Shown: positions 48,461-57,463, numbered from the stretch's first letter. The stretch is 64,000 bases of DNA from Synergistes jonesii (GCF_000712295.1 NZ_JMKI01000037.1:1-64000); one strand, 5' to 3'. A program made the numbers and translations. Notes: generated from the letters alone by a model not told the origin.

Positions 48461-49798
48461 TTAATCCCGCCGCGGATCCGACGCCTCTTTCTCGCCGCTC
48501 TGCTCCGCTTCCTCTGAAAATCTTTTCCACAGCTTTTTAAGGCGCTCTCCGATTCGCGATTCCGCGCCCAGCTTTCCCGGGAAGTAGAATCTTCTCACCT
48601 CCGGCATGTACGCCTGCGGCACCCAGTGACTCGGGTTGTCGTGCGGGTAGACGTAGCCGCTGCCGTCGTTGCGCAGGTGGCTCGGCACCTCCATGATATT
48701 TCCTTCGAGCACGTTTCGGCGCGCGGATTTTATCGCAAGGTAAGCGCTATTGCTCTTGGGCGCGGACGCGAGATAGATCACGGCCTCGCCGAGTATCAGG
48801 TCGGCCTCCGGCATACCGACGCGGTCGACGGCGGCGGAGGCGTTTTGCGCAAGGACGAGCGCCATCGGGTCGGCGAGTCCCACGTCTTCAGCGGCGAATA
48901 TGCAGAGCCGGCGGCAGATGAACCTGACGTCGTCCCCCCCTTCTAGCATCCTCGCGAGCCAGTAGAGCGCCGCGTCCGGATCGGAGCCGCGCATGCTTTT
49001 TATAAGCGCGGATATGACGGCGTAGTGATCGTTCGCGTTCCTGTCGTAACGCTGCGTCGCGGCGCCGCTGCTCTGCGCGACGATTTCTTCGGTCAGCGCG
49101 GAGCCGCCCCCCATCGCCGCCGCCGAGGCCGCGGCTTCGAGGCGCGTCAGAGCCTGCCTCGCGTCGCCGCCGGCAAGCTCGGCGATACGGCGCAGCACCG
49201 CGTCGTCCGCGCTCACGCCGAGGCGCGCGACGCCGCGCTCCCCGTCGGCCATAGCCCTCTTCAAAAGCGCGCAGAGGTCGTCGGCGCTTAGAGGCTCGAG
49301 CGTGTAGACGACCATTCGTGAAAGCAGCGTCTTGTTTATTTCGAACCACGGGTTTTCCGTGGTAGTGCCGACGAGTATGAGGTCGCCGGTCTCTACCGCG
49401 GGCAGCAGGACGTTCTGCTGTCTGCTGTTGAAGTGGTAAATTTCATCGACGAAGGCGATCGCAGCGCGGCCGGATAGGCCTTTATCGCGGCGGGCGCGCT
49501 CGACGAGGTCGCGCAGAGTCTCCACCTTTGCGCTCACGGCGTTTATTTCGAGCAGCGTCCTCTTCGTGACGCGCGCCATCAGGCGCACGAGAGTGGTCTT
49601 GCCTACGCCGGGCGGGCCGTAGAGTATGCAGCTCGGCACTCGGCCGCCCTCAAGCAGATTTCTGAGCGCCATGCCTTTGCCGAGCAGATGCCCCTGCCCG
49701 GCGTACTCGTCGAGGGTACGCGGCCTCATGCGTTCGGCAAGCGGCGCTTCGAAATTCATTTCTTCGCCGCTTAAGGAAAAAATGCTCTCCTCACCCAT
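48461..49798 (-). CDS. rarA: Replication-associated recombination protein A (445 aa)
   Basis: A RarA/MgsA clamp-loader-like AAA ATPase: PLAERMRPRTLDEYAGQ, Walker A GPPGVGKTT, Walker B FVDEIYHFNSRQQN, sensor 'LVGTTTENPWFEIN', and the C-terminal domain with HWVPQAYMP. It acts at stalled forks. ATG 49798 overlaps the HAD gene stop by 8 bases. Full length. Confidence 0.93.
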   Translation of the reverse strand: MGEESIFSLSGEEMNFEAPLAERMRPRTLDEYAGQGHLLGKGMALRNLLEGGRVPSCILYGPPGVGKTTLVRLMARVTKRTLLEINAVSAKVETLRDLVERARRDKGLSGRAAIAFVDEIYHFNSRQQNVLLPAVETGDLILVGTTTENPWFEINKTLLSRMVVYTLEPLSADDLCALLKRAMADGERGVARLGVSADDAVLRRIAELAGGDARQALTRLEAAASAAAMGGGSALTEEIVAQSSGAATQRYDRNANDHYAVISALIKSMRGSDPDAALYWLARMLEGGDDVRFICRRLCIFAAEDVGLADPMALVLAQNASAAVDRVGMPEADLILGEAVIYLASAPKSNSAYLAIKSARRNVLEGNIMEVPSHLRNDGSGYVYPHDNPSHWVPQAYMPEVRRFYFPGKLGAESRIGERLKKLWKRFSEEAEQSGEKEASDPRRD

Positions 49799-50774
49799 CG
49801 CCGCGCACTTTGCCTTCCATAAAGCCCTTAAGCTCCGACGCCTCTGCCGGCGCGCTGAGAGCTCCGCCGCGCTCGACAGAGATTCTCGCGAGCGGGAAGC
49901 GCGGCGAGAGGAAGCGGCTCGCCGCGTCACGCCATGAAAGCCCCATCAGAGCCGTGTCGAACGACGGATTCCTCTTCCAGTCGTCCGGCGTTAATATCTT
50001 TTGCGGGTCGACGTAAAATGAGCCGACGCCGAGAGCGGCCGCGCGCGCAAGCCACGCGCAGGCGTCGGGCAGGGGCCTTTCAGGCAGAGCGAGAGCGCAG
50101 GAAAACGCGCCCTTGAGCCACAGCGCGCCCTTTTCGGCAAAAATTTCCCTGTACTCCCACGGCACGAGCTCTTCTTTATTTTTAACGGCATTTACGAAAT
50201 CCGTCATCTTCGGATAAACTGCGTCGGCCCAGCACGCCCACGCGGCATTTTCGCGCTGCACGAGGACCGCGCGCATTCCTGCGCGCCTCGCGCCCTGCAG
50301 GTCGTAGAGGAAATCTCCAATATAGAGGCAGCTGCGGGGAGCCGCGCCTATTTTTTCCGCGGCCGAAAGCAGCGCGCGCGGGTCCGGCTTCACGAATTCC
50401 ATGTTGTCGCGCCCCCAGACGTATTCCGGAAGCGTAAGCCCTATGACCTCGGCGCCGCGCTCTATCACCTCCATGCAGTTGCGGGAAAGCACGCAATAGG
50501 GCGTGCCGCTCTCCGTCAGCCAGGAGATCAGCTCAAAGGCGCCGGGCACAGGCGCCGCCTTCTCCGCACCGGACATTTCGAGCTCCCTCAAATCGCGGTA
50601 AAGCGCTTTTCTCGTCTCAGGGGGCAGCGTATGCGCCTCTTCGAGCAACATGGCCCGGCGTCCGCCGTAGTACTTCTCGCGCACGCCGGAAAAATCCAGC
50701 TTCGTATCAGCTATCACGCCGTCCCAGTCGAGCAGAAAGCCTCCTACCGAAGACGGACTCCAATACGGTCCCAT
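49791..50774 (-). CDS. HAD-family phosphatase with an extra C-terminal domain (327 aa)
   Basis: The N-terminal ~215 residues are HAD: LLDWDGVIADT (nucleophile and acid Asp), VLSRN (motif II), VKPDP (Lys), YIGDFLYD (motif IV). The last ~110 residues form a second domain of unknown type. GAGGATGGTTGGTCG precedes the ATG. It lies after the structured RNA candidate and is co-transcribed with rarA. Confidence 0.85.
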   Translation of the reverse strand: MGPYWSPSSVGGFLLDWDGVIADTKLDFSGVREKYYGGRRAMLLEEAHTLPPETRKALYRDLRELEMSGAEKAAPVPGAFELISWLTESGTPYCVLSRNCMEVIERGAEVIGLTLPEYVWGRDNMEFVKPDPRALLSAAEKIGAAPRSCLYIGDFLYDLQGARRAGMRAVLVQRENAAWACWADAVYPKMTDFVNAVKNKEELVPWEYREIFAEKGALWLKGAFSCALALPERPLPDACAWLARAAALGVGSFYVDPQKILTPDDWKRNPSFDTALMGLSWRDAASRFLSPRFPLARISVERGGALSAPAEASELKGFMEGKVRGDG

Positions 50775-50863
50775 CGACCAACCATCCTCTCAAAAACGGC
50801 GGAAGCCGCTTCGTATGAATATAATTATATCCCAGCCGCACGGATTTTTTATTTCCGGAAGAT

Positions 50864-51063
50864 AAAAAAGGACCCCGCCTGGCCGTGTATGGGAGGTCTT
50901 GACCCGATCCTTAAGCAGGATATAAGAGCCCTTCCGATTAACTTGGTCGATAGCGAGTATCTCCGCCGCCGCCGGAAAAAAGCTCTTTGCGGGCAAAGTT
51001 GTTGGCTCAAGACTCAACCCATCTCACACGCACCCAGCAGGGTGTTGTGTATAGCGATTGACT
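50864..51063 (-). ncRNA. 6S RNA-like structured RNA
   Basis: Start is set by a TATAAT at 51070-51075, end by a U run at 50864-50869. The ~200-nt transcript folds as a 6S RNA: a closing stem of GUCUUGA with UCAAGAC and AUGGG/CCCAU, a central loop with a small hairpin on each side (CUUUG-CCCG-CAAAG; AUCC-N7-GGAU), and an apical stem AAGAGC...UUUUCCG / CGGAAGG...GCUCUU. 6S RNA binds RNA polymerase. Call is from structure only. Confidence 0.55.
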
Positions 51064-51069
51064 GACTAA

Positions 51070-51097
51070 ATTATAGCCCAGCGCAGAAAAAAAACAA
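51070..51097 (-). promoter_or_regulatory. Promoter of the structured RNA
   Basis: TTGTTT (51092-51097), spacer 16, TATAAT (51070-51075) on the minus strand. Confidence 0.65.
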
Positions 51098-51167
51098 GTA
51101 GCGGAAGGCATTTTGTTTAAAAGAAACGCCCGCCGCGAGGGCGGGCGCTTCCAGTTGGGAGATGTTT

Positions 51168-52316
51168 TTATATGAACGCAGGTTCAAAGAACAGATCGTT
51201 TTCCGCGAACCTTGAGAGGCGGAATCTATGCAGGTCGACGAAGGGTTTCTCGCCCATGAGAAGCTCTTTGCAGACGCGCCCGCCGGAAGGGCCGAACTGG
51301 AATCCGTGGCCGCTCCAGCCGCAGTCAAGAAGGAGCCCTCCCACCGGCGCCCAGTCGATGATCGCGTTGTGGTCGGGGGTGTTGTCGTAAGCGCCCGACC
51401 ACTGGTGGACGACGCGGACGCCCTTCAGCGCCGGTATCCTCTTAAGGACGCTCGTAGTCACCCCTTCGAGGAACTTCGCACTGTTCCCGGCCTCTACCGT
51501 ATGCGGCTCATCCTGGTCGTCGCGGCCGAGAAGGAACGTCCCGTTCGGGCACTGCTTGAAGTAGGCGCCGTCGTCGAGGCAGAGGACCATCGGACACTCA
51601 AAGACTTCGACGGGCTCTGTGATGAGGCAGTTATGGCGCTCCGGATAGACCGGCAGATCCACTCCTACAGTCTTTGCGAGCGGGGTCGACCACGCCCCGG
51701 CGCAGAGGAGCACCTTCGGCGCGTGCCACTCCTCGCCGCTCTCCGTAACTATGCCTTTGATTCTGCCGTTCTCGGCAAGAAGCTTCGCTACCGGCGTATA
51801 GGTCTTGATCGTCGCGCCGAGCCTGCGCGCCGCATAGCCGTAGGCCAGAGTCATCGTCTGCGGGTTGATATGTCCGTCCTCTCCGCAGAAAGCCGCCCCT
51901 ACTATCCCCTCAAGGTTGAGATAAGGCCAGCGTTTGTGAATCTCGGCCGGTGTCAGCATCTCCGACGGAATATCGAGACTCTTCTGCAGGTCGACGTTTT
52001 TCTGCAGCTGTGCCAATACCGAATCGGCGTAGGCGACCCACATATATCCCCACTGCGTGAACTCCAGTTTCATACCCGTGTCGAGCTCTTCTTCGAGCGT
52101 CGGGAGGACCTGAAGGTTGTACTTCGCCATGCGCAGGTTGGTCTCAGTCCCGAAATGCTGGCGCAGACCCGCGGCGCAGCGGCCTGAGCCGCCGAAGCCG
52201 AGGTACATCTGCTCGAAGAGCGCCGTTTTAACTCCGGCTTTCGCCAGTTCATAGGCGGTAGACGCTCCATGCACGCCGCCGCCAACAATGATCACATCAG
52301 CAGTTTTGATTGTCAT
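51168..52316 (-). CDS. FAD-dependent amine dehydrogenase, DAO family beta-type subunit (382 aa)
   Basis: A DAO-family flavoprotein: Rossmann motif ADVIIVGGGVHGASTAYELA and GFGGSGRCAAGLRQ near residue 45, 'LLCAGAWS', and C-terminal 'DCGWSGHGFQFGPSGG'. It resembles the beta subunit of sarcosine oxidase, HcnC or hydroxyproline dehydrogenase. It is the last gene of a five-gene operon and oxidises a secondary amine or amino acid (inference). AGGAGG precedes the ATG. Confidence 0.88.
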   Translation of the reverse strand: MTIKTADVIIVGGGVHGASTAYELAKAGVKTALFEQMYLGFGGSGRCAAGLRQHFGTETNLRMAKYNLQVLPTLEEELDTGMKLEFTQWGYMWVAYADSVLAQLQKNVDLQKSLDIPSEMLTPAEIHKRWPYLNLEGIVGAAFCGEDGHINPQTMTLAYGYAARRLGATIKTYTPVAKLLAENGRIKGIVTESGEEWHAPKVLLCAGAWSTPLAKTVGVDLPVYPERHNCLITEPVEVFECPMVLCLDDGAYFKQCPNGTFLLGRDDQDEPHTVEAGNSAKFLEGVTTSVLKRIPALKGVRVVHQWSGAYDNTPDHNAIIDWAPVGGLLLDCGWSGHGFQFGPSGGRVCKELLMGEKPFVDLHRFRLSRFAENDLFFEPAFI

Positions 52317-52329
52317 GGCTCGCTACCTC

Positions 52330-52596
52330 CTAATCTTCTTCGGCCAGAAGCATAGTCTTTATCGGCTTCACAGGCGGGCGGATCGTGCTGATCCTGAGTT
52401 CGGCGACGGGTTTGCCGGTCGCCTTAGCTATCTCGCGCAGTATGATGTCGCGGCAGCCGCGTCCCTGACAGGGGCCCATGCTGACGCGAAGGATGCGTTT
52501 CAGCTCTTCGAAATCCGTGCAGCCAGCGGCTATCCATTTACGGATCTCGTCTATCTCTATTTCTTCGCAGCGGCATATCACGTTTGCTTTCGCCAT
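52330..52596 (-). CDS. BFD-like [2Fe-2S] protein (88 aa)
   Basis: A BFD-like domain with four Cys: CRCEE near residue 8, then GCTDFEELK and GPCQGRGC. It would carry electrons from the flavin subunits. Often fused to the alpha subunit in related enzymes; here separate. Confidence 0.88.
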   Translation of the reverse strand: MAKANVICRCEEIEIDEIRKWIAAGCTDFEELKRILRVSMGPCQGRGCRDIILREIAKATGKPVAELRISTIRPPVKPIKTMLLAEED

Positions 52597-52611
52597 TTCA
52601 GCACACCACCT

Positions 52612-53118
52612 TTACTGGACCTTCACGGCGCGGATGTCGTCCGCTTTATCTTTGGGGATGAGCACGCTCAGAACGTAGGTCTTGTCTTTCGAAGGCTCCG
52701 TCACAGATGTGATTTCCCCCTCCGCCACTTCTTCGCCGACTCTGTTCAGGCATTTGACTTTCTGTCCTTTTGACGGCAGCGGCAGCATTTCGTACGGCAG
52801 TTTGATGAGAGCCTGCCCTTTTCCCACCGTAAGGTCTATCACGAAGCACGCAAGACCCGGGCAGCGCGATACGCAGATGCCGCAGCCGGTGCATTTGTCG
52901 TAGTCTATTTTCGGCGTGTCGTTTATGTCTTCGAAGGGCAGCACGGCCCCGGCGGGGCAGCTGGTGTGGCAGGGGTTGCAGGGGATGCGCTTGGGGCATT
53001 CTATCACCACGTAACCGCCTTTTTTGGCTTCCCATTTCTCTTGCGGCGGCAGCAGCGCTCCTTCCACGTGTTCTACCAGCACTCCGCTGTTGAAGAGTTT
53101 GTCTTTGTCGCAGCTCAT
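52612..53118 (-). CDS. Ferredoxin-like 4Fe-4S protein (168 aa)
   Basis: It has one set of Cys in 'CPKRIPCNPCHTSCP' and another in CTGCGICVSRCPG, giving probably two [4Fe-4S] clusters. A C-terminal beta-rich part of ~70 residues follows. ATG 53118 has GGGAGGCG upstream. It is an electron-transfer subunit of the dehydrogenase. Confidence 0.85.
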   Translation of the reverse strand: MSCDKDKLFNSGVLVEHVEGALLPPQEKWEAKKGGYVVIECPKRIPCNPCHTSCPAGAVLPFEDINDTPKIDYDKCTGCGICVSRCPGLACFVIDLTVGKGQALIKLPYEMLPLPSKGQKVKCLNRVGEEVAEGEITSVTEPSKDKTYVLSVLIPKDKADDIRAVKVQ

Positions 53119-53120
53119 TG

Positions 53121-54221
53121 TTACGCCTCCCATCCCTGTACGAGTACTTGGTTTATGCCGGCTGTGATTTTTTCTCCTACTTCGCCGGCGCGCAGGTGGT
53201 GGAGTCTCGTCCAGTATTCGTCGAATTTACCGTCGTCTACCGGAAGTCCCAGCGCTTTGGCCGCCGAGTGCCCCGCAACCCGGCCTTCTACCATCGCTGC
53301 GGAGGCTTCTTCTATGCCAGAGGCGTCTCCCGCCACCCAGATGTCGGGGTTGCTGGTGCGCATGTTTTTGTCTCTGTAGGGGACGTAGCCGCAGAGCTGC
53401 GGAACGTATTGCATTTTGCAGCCGGCCTGCCAGAAGAGTTCCGTGGTGGGCGTGAGTCCTACCGCCATGCAGATGATGTCGCACTCTATTTTCTCCGGCT
53501 CGCCTATGAGCTGGAATTTGTCGTCCAGTTCCTGGATCACGGCGCCTTCGAGTATTTTGTCTCCTATGGCCTCCACTACGGTGTGTCTTAGGAGTACGGG
53601 GATGCCCAGCCTTCTGATTTTCGCCGCGTGTACCCAGTAGCCGCCTATTTTAGGCATGGCTTCGACTACCGCCGCTACTTCCACTCCCGCCTGCTTAAGC
53701 TGGTAGCTGACTATGAGCCCTATGTTGCCCGCTCCCACCATGACGACTCTTTTGCCCGGCACTACGCCGTATACGTTCATCAGGGTCTGTACCGCTCCCG
53801 CTCCGTATACGCCGGGAAGGTCGTTGTTCGTGAAGGGGATCATTCTTTCCTGCGCCCCGGTCGCTATCACCGCTTTTTTCGCCTTGATGCGGTAGTACTC
53901 TTCTTCTCCCTGCATCACGGTGTATACCCCGTCTTCCGGGTAGTAGCCGGTGACTGTGGAGTTGCAGCTTATTTGCACTCTGTCTCCCAGCCCAGCTATC
54001 TCCTCAAGGAGGATGTCCGCTATCTTGTAGCCGCGCGTCCCCGCGTATTCGTCTTTCGAACCGAAGAATTTGTGGGTCTGTTTGACTAACTGCCCTCCGG
54101 CGTGCAGGTCGCTTTCTATAACGGTCACCTTGGCGCCGGCTCCCCCGGCTTCCGCCGCCGCGCAAAGGCCTGCGGCTCCGCCGCCTATGACCAGAAGGTC
54201 TGTCTCATATACCTTCTTCAT
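53121..54221 (-). CDS. FAD/NAD(P) oxidoreductase, alpha-type subunit (366 aa)
   Basis: Two Rossmann motifs: DLLVIGGGAAGLCAAAEA near the start and VVMVGAGNIGLIVS near residue 160, plus the 'ATGAQERMIPF' and DIWVAGDASGIEEA motifs. It resembles HcnB or hydroxyproline dehydrogenase alpha, but lacks their C-terminal 2Fe-2S part, which is encoded here by separate genes. GGAGGTAGAGAG precedes the ATG. Confidence 0.88.
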   Translation of the reverse strand: MKKVYETDLLVIGGGAAGLCAAAEAGGAGAKVTVIESDLHAGGQLVKQTHKFFGSKDEYAGTRGYKIADILLEEIAGLGDRVQISCNSTVTGYYPEDGVYTVMQGEEEYYRIKAKKAVIATGAQERMIPFTNNDLPGVYGAGAVQTLMNVYGVVPGKRVVMVGAGNIGLIVSYQLKQAGVEVAAVVEAMPKIGGYWVHAAKIRRLGIPVLLRHTVVEAIGDKILEGAVIQELDDKFQLIGEPEKIECDIICMAVGLTPTTELFWQAGCKMQYVPQLCGYVPYRDKNMRTSNPDIWVAGDASGIEEASAAMVEGRVAGHSAAKALGLPVDDGKFDEYWTRLHHLRAGEVGEKITAGINQVLVQGWEA

Positions 54222-54238
54222 CTTCTCTCTCTACCTCC

Positions 54239-54559
54239 TTAGCAGACTTCCAGGGGAACGCGTCCCTTGTCCTTCTGCGTCTCCACCTTCATGCCCGCGG
54301 AAAGCGGCGTTACGCAGGTGCGTACGTTGGGGACTCCGTCCACCACCATGAAGCAGGAGCTGCATTTGCCTATGGCGCAGAAGAAACCGCGCGTCCTCTT
54401 CATCTCCGGCGTGACGCGGTAGACCTGGACGCCGTTGGCGTGCAGCGCCATCGCTATGGGCTCCCCCTCATATCCCTTGAGCTCTTTCCCGTCGAAGGTG
54501 AATGCAACTTCCCGACCGTGGCTGTACTCCAGGATCGGATGGCTCTCGATCAGTTTCAT
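54239..54559 (-). CDS. [2Fe-2S] gamma-type subunit (106 aa)
   Basis: It is an HcnA/SoxA-N-terminal-like plant-type [2Fe-2S] protein (Fer2_4): 'YEGEPIAMALHANGVQVY', Cys in FFCAIGKCSSCFMVV and a distant Cys in VRTCVTPL. First gene of the dehydrogenase operon. GGAGGGAGAGAGA precedes the ATG. Confidence 0.9.
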   Translation of the reverse strand: MKLIESHPILEYSHGREVAFTFDGKELKGYEGEPIAMALHANGVQVYRVTPEMKRTRGFFCAIGKCSSCFMVVDGVPNVRTCVTPLSAGMKVETQKDKGRVPLEVC

Positions 54560-54670
54560 TCTCTCTCTCCCTCCTTGGATTTGGTAAATATAATCCCTTT
54601 AATAAATTAAACCAAGTAACTGAACGCTACTATAATACAACCACGTATATTATTTGAAAAATGACGATTT

Positions 54671-54710
54671 TTGTTATATATTATCGAATATATCGATATA
54701 TAAATAACAA
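54671..54710. promoter_or_regulatory. AT-rich inverted repeat between divergent transcripts
   Basis: TTGTTAT (54671-54677) and ATAACAA (54704-54710) flank a core with the palindrome ATATATCGATATAT. It is placed between the dehydrogenase operon and the cupin gene, where a regulator could act on both. The 54560-54952 gap holds no gene apart from these signals. Confidence 0.45.
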
Positions 54711-54907
54711 AAATAAATTTGATTTGTATCGCTTATAGCATAAGATTCAACGGTTTTTTATTTTTTCAGCTTTGTTGCTTTATAGCATTTTTATACAACC
54801 GTTTTAGCCACATATTGCTTATTATATTTTCCATTTTATTCACAAAATATCGTTTTCATAAATATCGAAAATATATGAATTGTATTGCAAACTATTTTTC
54901 TGCGTTT

Positions 54908-54916
54908 TGCTATAAT
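54908..54916 (+). promoter_or_regulatory. Extended -10 promoter of the cupin gene
   Basis: TGCTATAAT (54908-54916), 36 bases before the cupin ATG; the -35 is poor (TTGCAA is 20 bases away). Confidence 0.5.
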
Positions 54917-54952
54917 GTCGACATGATAAAATTTCTCGCGGAGGCTGATGCA

Positions 54953-55285
54953 ATGAAGATCGAAGGCGTTCCTTATCAGTGCGTGGACTGGAATAAGATA
55001 AAAGAAGAGCGGCACGAGGGAGAAAGCGGCGAAGCGATATGGCGCACGTTCGAGAGGGGCAACGTACGCGCGAGAGTGGTGGAATACAGCGCCGGATATC
55101 TCGCGAACCACTGGTGCCCCCGCGGGCATGTGCTTTTCGTCCTGGAGGGCTCCGTGATCTCCGAGCTGGAGGACGGCGGCAAGGAGGAGTTGCGCGCCGG
55201 CATGGGGTACGTGGCCGAGGACGACGAAAAGAAGAGGCACCGCTCGTTCTCTCCGAACGGCGCGAAGCTCTTCATCGTCGACTAA
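54953..55285 (+). CDS. Cupin-domain protein, DHCW-motif type (110 aa)
   Basis: A small single-domain cupin: ANHWCPRGHVLFVLEG (first metal motif His residues) and a second motif with 'KKRHRSFSP'. ATG 54953 has GGAGG 8 bases upstream; the open frame extends upstream but into AT-rich non-coding sequence. Divergent from the dehydrogenase operon. Substrate unknown. Confidence 0.8.
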   Translation: MKIEGVPYQCVDWNKIKEERHEGESGEAIWRTFERGNVRARVVEYSAGYLANHWCPRGHVLFVLEGSVISELEDGGKEELRAGMGYVAEDDEKKRHRSFSPNGAKLFIVD

Positions 55286-55292
55286 AGATTTT

Positions 55293-55337
55293 CCGCCGCC
55301 GCGCCGTGCGTTTCACGCGCCGCACGGCGGTTTTTTT
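55293..55337 (+). terminator. Terminator after the cupin gene
   Basis: A GC-rich hairpin with CCGCCG and CGGCGG outer arms is followed by a T7 run. It also separates the convergent helicase gene. Confidence 0.8.
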
Positions 55338-55350
55338 ATCTCCTTTACGC

Positions 55351-56916
55351 CTACGGGTTTTCTTCGGTAAGCTTTATCTTTTGTATTTTATCTTCGAAGC
55401 CGAAGACCGAGGCGTCGATTTTGTCGACGGCCGCGTCGATCTCCTCCATGTTTGAGAAGCGGTAGTCGTCGGGCAGCCGGTTCGCGAAGCGCTTCACCTT
55501 AAGCAGCGCCTGCAGATAATTTCTTTCGGTCTTTTTGAGCAGTTCGGCGCATTTCAGCGCCTCCGGCTCCCCGTATTCCGCGAAGAGGCGCGCTATCGCT
55601 ATATTCGCGCTCATTTCCATTTCGTCGCTCCATATGTCGCCGAGAATCTTTCTGACGCGCCTGCGCTCCTGCTGATTTTTTATCTGAAGCAGCGACTGCG
55701 TTATATCGTTCAGAGCGCCGGCGACTTCTTTCGTGACGGCGCGGACGCTCCTGCGCGGCATCGAGCATTCCGCTATCGTGCAGGCTTCCGTTTCGACGGC
55801 GACTTCTTTTCTCAGAAGCTTCCCTATAGCCGGCAGAAGTTTTATCTTCGCCTCTTCGCGCGGCTTTTCAAGCGTTTCAAGGTAAAGTATCGCGGTGTCG
55901 TAGTCGAAATTTTCGCATTTGCTGCGCGGTATATACGAGACGTAGCCCGTGTCGAAGTAGCCCTTGCGCCCGGCGCGCCCCGCCATCTGCATGAATTCGT
56001 TCTTCGTGAGGGGGCCGTCGATGAACTTAGCCATCTGGCCGAATACCACTGTTTCGGCGGGCAGGTTGACGCCGAGCGAAAGCGCGTCGGTGCCGGCAAC
56101 TACGTCGATTATCCTCTCGCGGAAGGCCATCTCCACGAGCAGCTTTTCCTTCGGCAGCATCGAACCGAAGTACATCCCCACGCCGCGCAGCATGGTGTCG
56201 GGGACCTTTCCGACTTCGAGTATCTGCGCCATCTCGGCGAGCCGCACGCGCTTGGCGCGCGGGATCATGCGGCGCGTCCTCGCGATTTGGGCGGCGAGCC
56301 ATTCGACGCCTTTTTTTGAAAAGGCGAAGACGAGGGCGTCGCGTATCTGTGAGAAGCGCAGGCCGCGCTGTTTGTAGACGAGCCTCGTCACGCGCTTTTC
56401 CGTCTCGAAGAGGGTGAAGCCGCGCAGCGCCATCTCCTCAAGATAAGAGCGCACCTTTTCGGGATTGCCGAAGGTCGCGGACATCACGAGTATACGGCTC
56501 TCCTCCGAGGTACGGCGGAGGCCGTCGACGTACGCGCGTGCGCGTTCAGGGTCGTTGAATATGAAGTGGAATTCGTCGATTATCACGCGCTGTCCCGGGA
56601 TATGCGCGTATTTCAGCGTGTATATCTCCTGAGTACAGCAGAGGACGAGGGCTCCGGCGTTTTTCTTGAAATCGCCGGTCTCCAGGCCGACGTCGAAGCC
56701 CATAGATTTCAATTCGAGGTAGCGCTCGTTGGAGAGCGCTTTGATCGGCGCGGTGAATATCACGCGCCCCGGCGGCATCTGAGGCGCGCCGTCCCTGTCC
56801 ATGAGGCCGGCCCATATATAGGCTACCCATGTTTTGCCGCTGCCGGTCGGAGCCGATACTATCGCGTTATCCGAGCCGATCGCGTCGAGCGCTTTTTCCT
56901 GCCATTTGTAGAGCAT
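55351..56916 (-). CDS. Ski2-like DExH RNA/DNA helicase (521 aa)
   Basis: Motif I APTGSGKTWVA, motif II IIDEFHF, motif III MSATFGNPE, motif V GTDALSLGVNLPA and motif VI QMAGRAGRKGYFDTG are present. The remaining C-terminal ~190 residues are helical. The protein is a short bacterial form of the Ski2/Mtr4 superfamily, probably RNA-related. The start overlaps the GNAT stop. Confidence 0.88.
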   Translation of the reverse strand: MLYKWQEKALDAIGSDNAIVSAPTGSGKTWVAYIWAGLMDRDGAPQMPPGRVIFTAPIKALSNERYLELKSMGFDVGLETGDFKKNAGALVLCCTQEIYTLKYAHIPGQRVIIDEFHFIFNDPERARAYVDGLRRTSEESRILVMSATFGNPEKVRSYLEEMALRGFTLFETEKRVTRLVYKQRGLRFSQIRDALVFAFSKKGVEWLAAQIARTRRMIPRAKRVRLAEMAQILEVGKVPDTMLRGVGMYFGSMLPKEKLLVEMAFRERIIDVVAGTDALSLGVNLPAETVVFGQMAKFIDGPLTKNEFMQMAGRAGRKGYFDTGYVSYIPRSKCENFDYDTAILYLETLEKPREEAKIKLLPAIGKLLRKEVAVETEACTIAECSMPRRSVRAVTKEVAGALNDITQSLLQIKNQQERRRVRKILGDIWSDEMEMSANIAIARLFAEYGEPEALKCAELLKKTERNYLQALLKVKRFANRLPDDYRFSNMEEIDAAVDKIDASVFGFEDKIQKIKLTEENP

Positions 56917-57386
56917 TATAATTTTATCCTGAGGATGGGGAGTCTGCGTTCGGGCACCTTAGGCGACTCTCGCTCGCCCAACTTTTCAGCGCCCATGTGG
57001 ACGTAAAACTCTTCGGCGTTCGGATCCGAAGTTATATATAATTCTTCCGCGCCCATCGTTTCCGTGATCTCGCATGCGTGCAGGAAGAGCTTGCTTCCGA
57101 GCCCCGTGCCTATTTCGTCGGGCACGACCCAGAGGTGTTCTATCCACCATCTGCCGTCTTTTTTCTGCAGCGCGTAAAAGCCGGCTATTTTCTCGGTCTC
57201 CTCGTGTTCGATCAGATATGTCGGGTTTCTTTCGATAAAATCCTGTTTTATCGTGAGCTGGCCGCGGAAGAGTTCCATCATCTCCGGCGGATAATCCCAG
57301 TATGATTTCGACCGCCAGGCTATATCCGCCAGTTCTTCGGCGTCTTCGGGCTTTGCGGGACGTATTCGAACGTCGTCATCGTACAT
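56916..57386 (-). CDS. GNAT-family acetyltransferase (156 aa)
   Basis: A typical GNAT: 'VRIRPAKPEDAEELADIAW' start, WWIEHLWVVPDEIGTGLGSKLF (acetyl-CoA loop), and 'FYVHMGAEKLGE'. It overlaps the helicase start by one base and is probably co-transcribed. Substrate unknown. Confidence 0.9.
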   Translation of the reverse strand: MYDDDVRIRPAKPEDAEELADIAWRSKSYWDYPPEMMELFRGQLTIKQDFIERNPTYLIEHEETEKIAGFYALQKKDGRWWIEHLWVVPDEIGTGLGSKLFLHACEITETMGAEELYITSDPNAEEFYVHMGAEKLGERESPKVPERRLPILRIKL

Positions 57387-57463
57387 TTGCGGGTATATCT
57401 CTCCTCGTCAAAAGATTCAATACGGCGTGTATTGTACCACAACCACAGCGCATCAACAGCCAA

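Noticed and set aside
50864-51063. Metabolite riboswitch for the HAD gene
   Set aside because: The transcript has its own promoter and ends with a terminator before the gene; the glycine, cobalamin or SAM consensus cores were not recognised. A 6S-like fold fits better.
54719-54952. Longer N-terminus for the cupin protein
   Set aside because: The upstream extension is AT-rich, unlike the gene body, and would run through the TATAAT element; GGAGG fixes the start at 54953.
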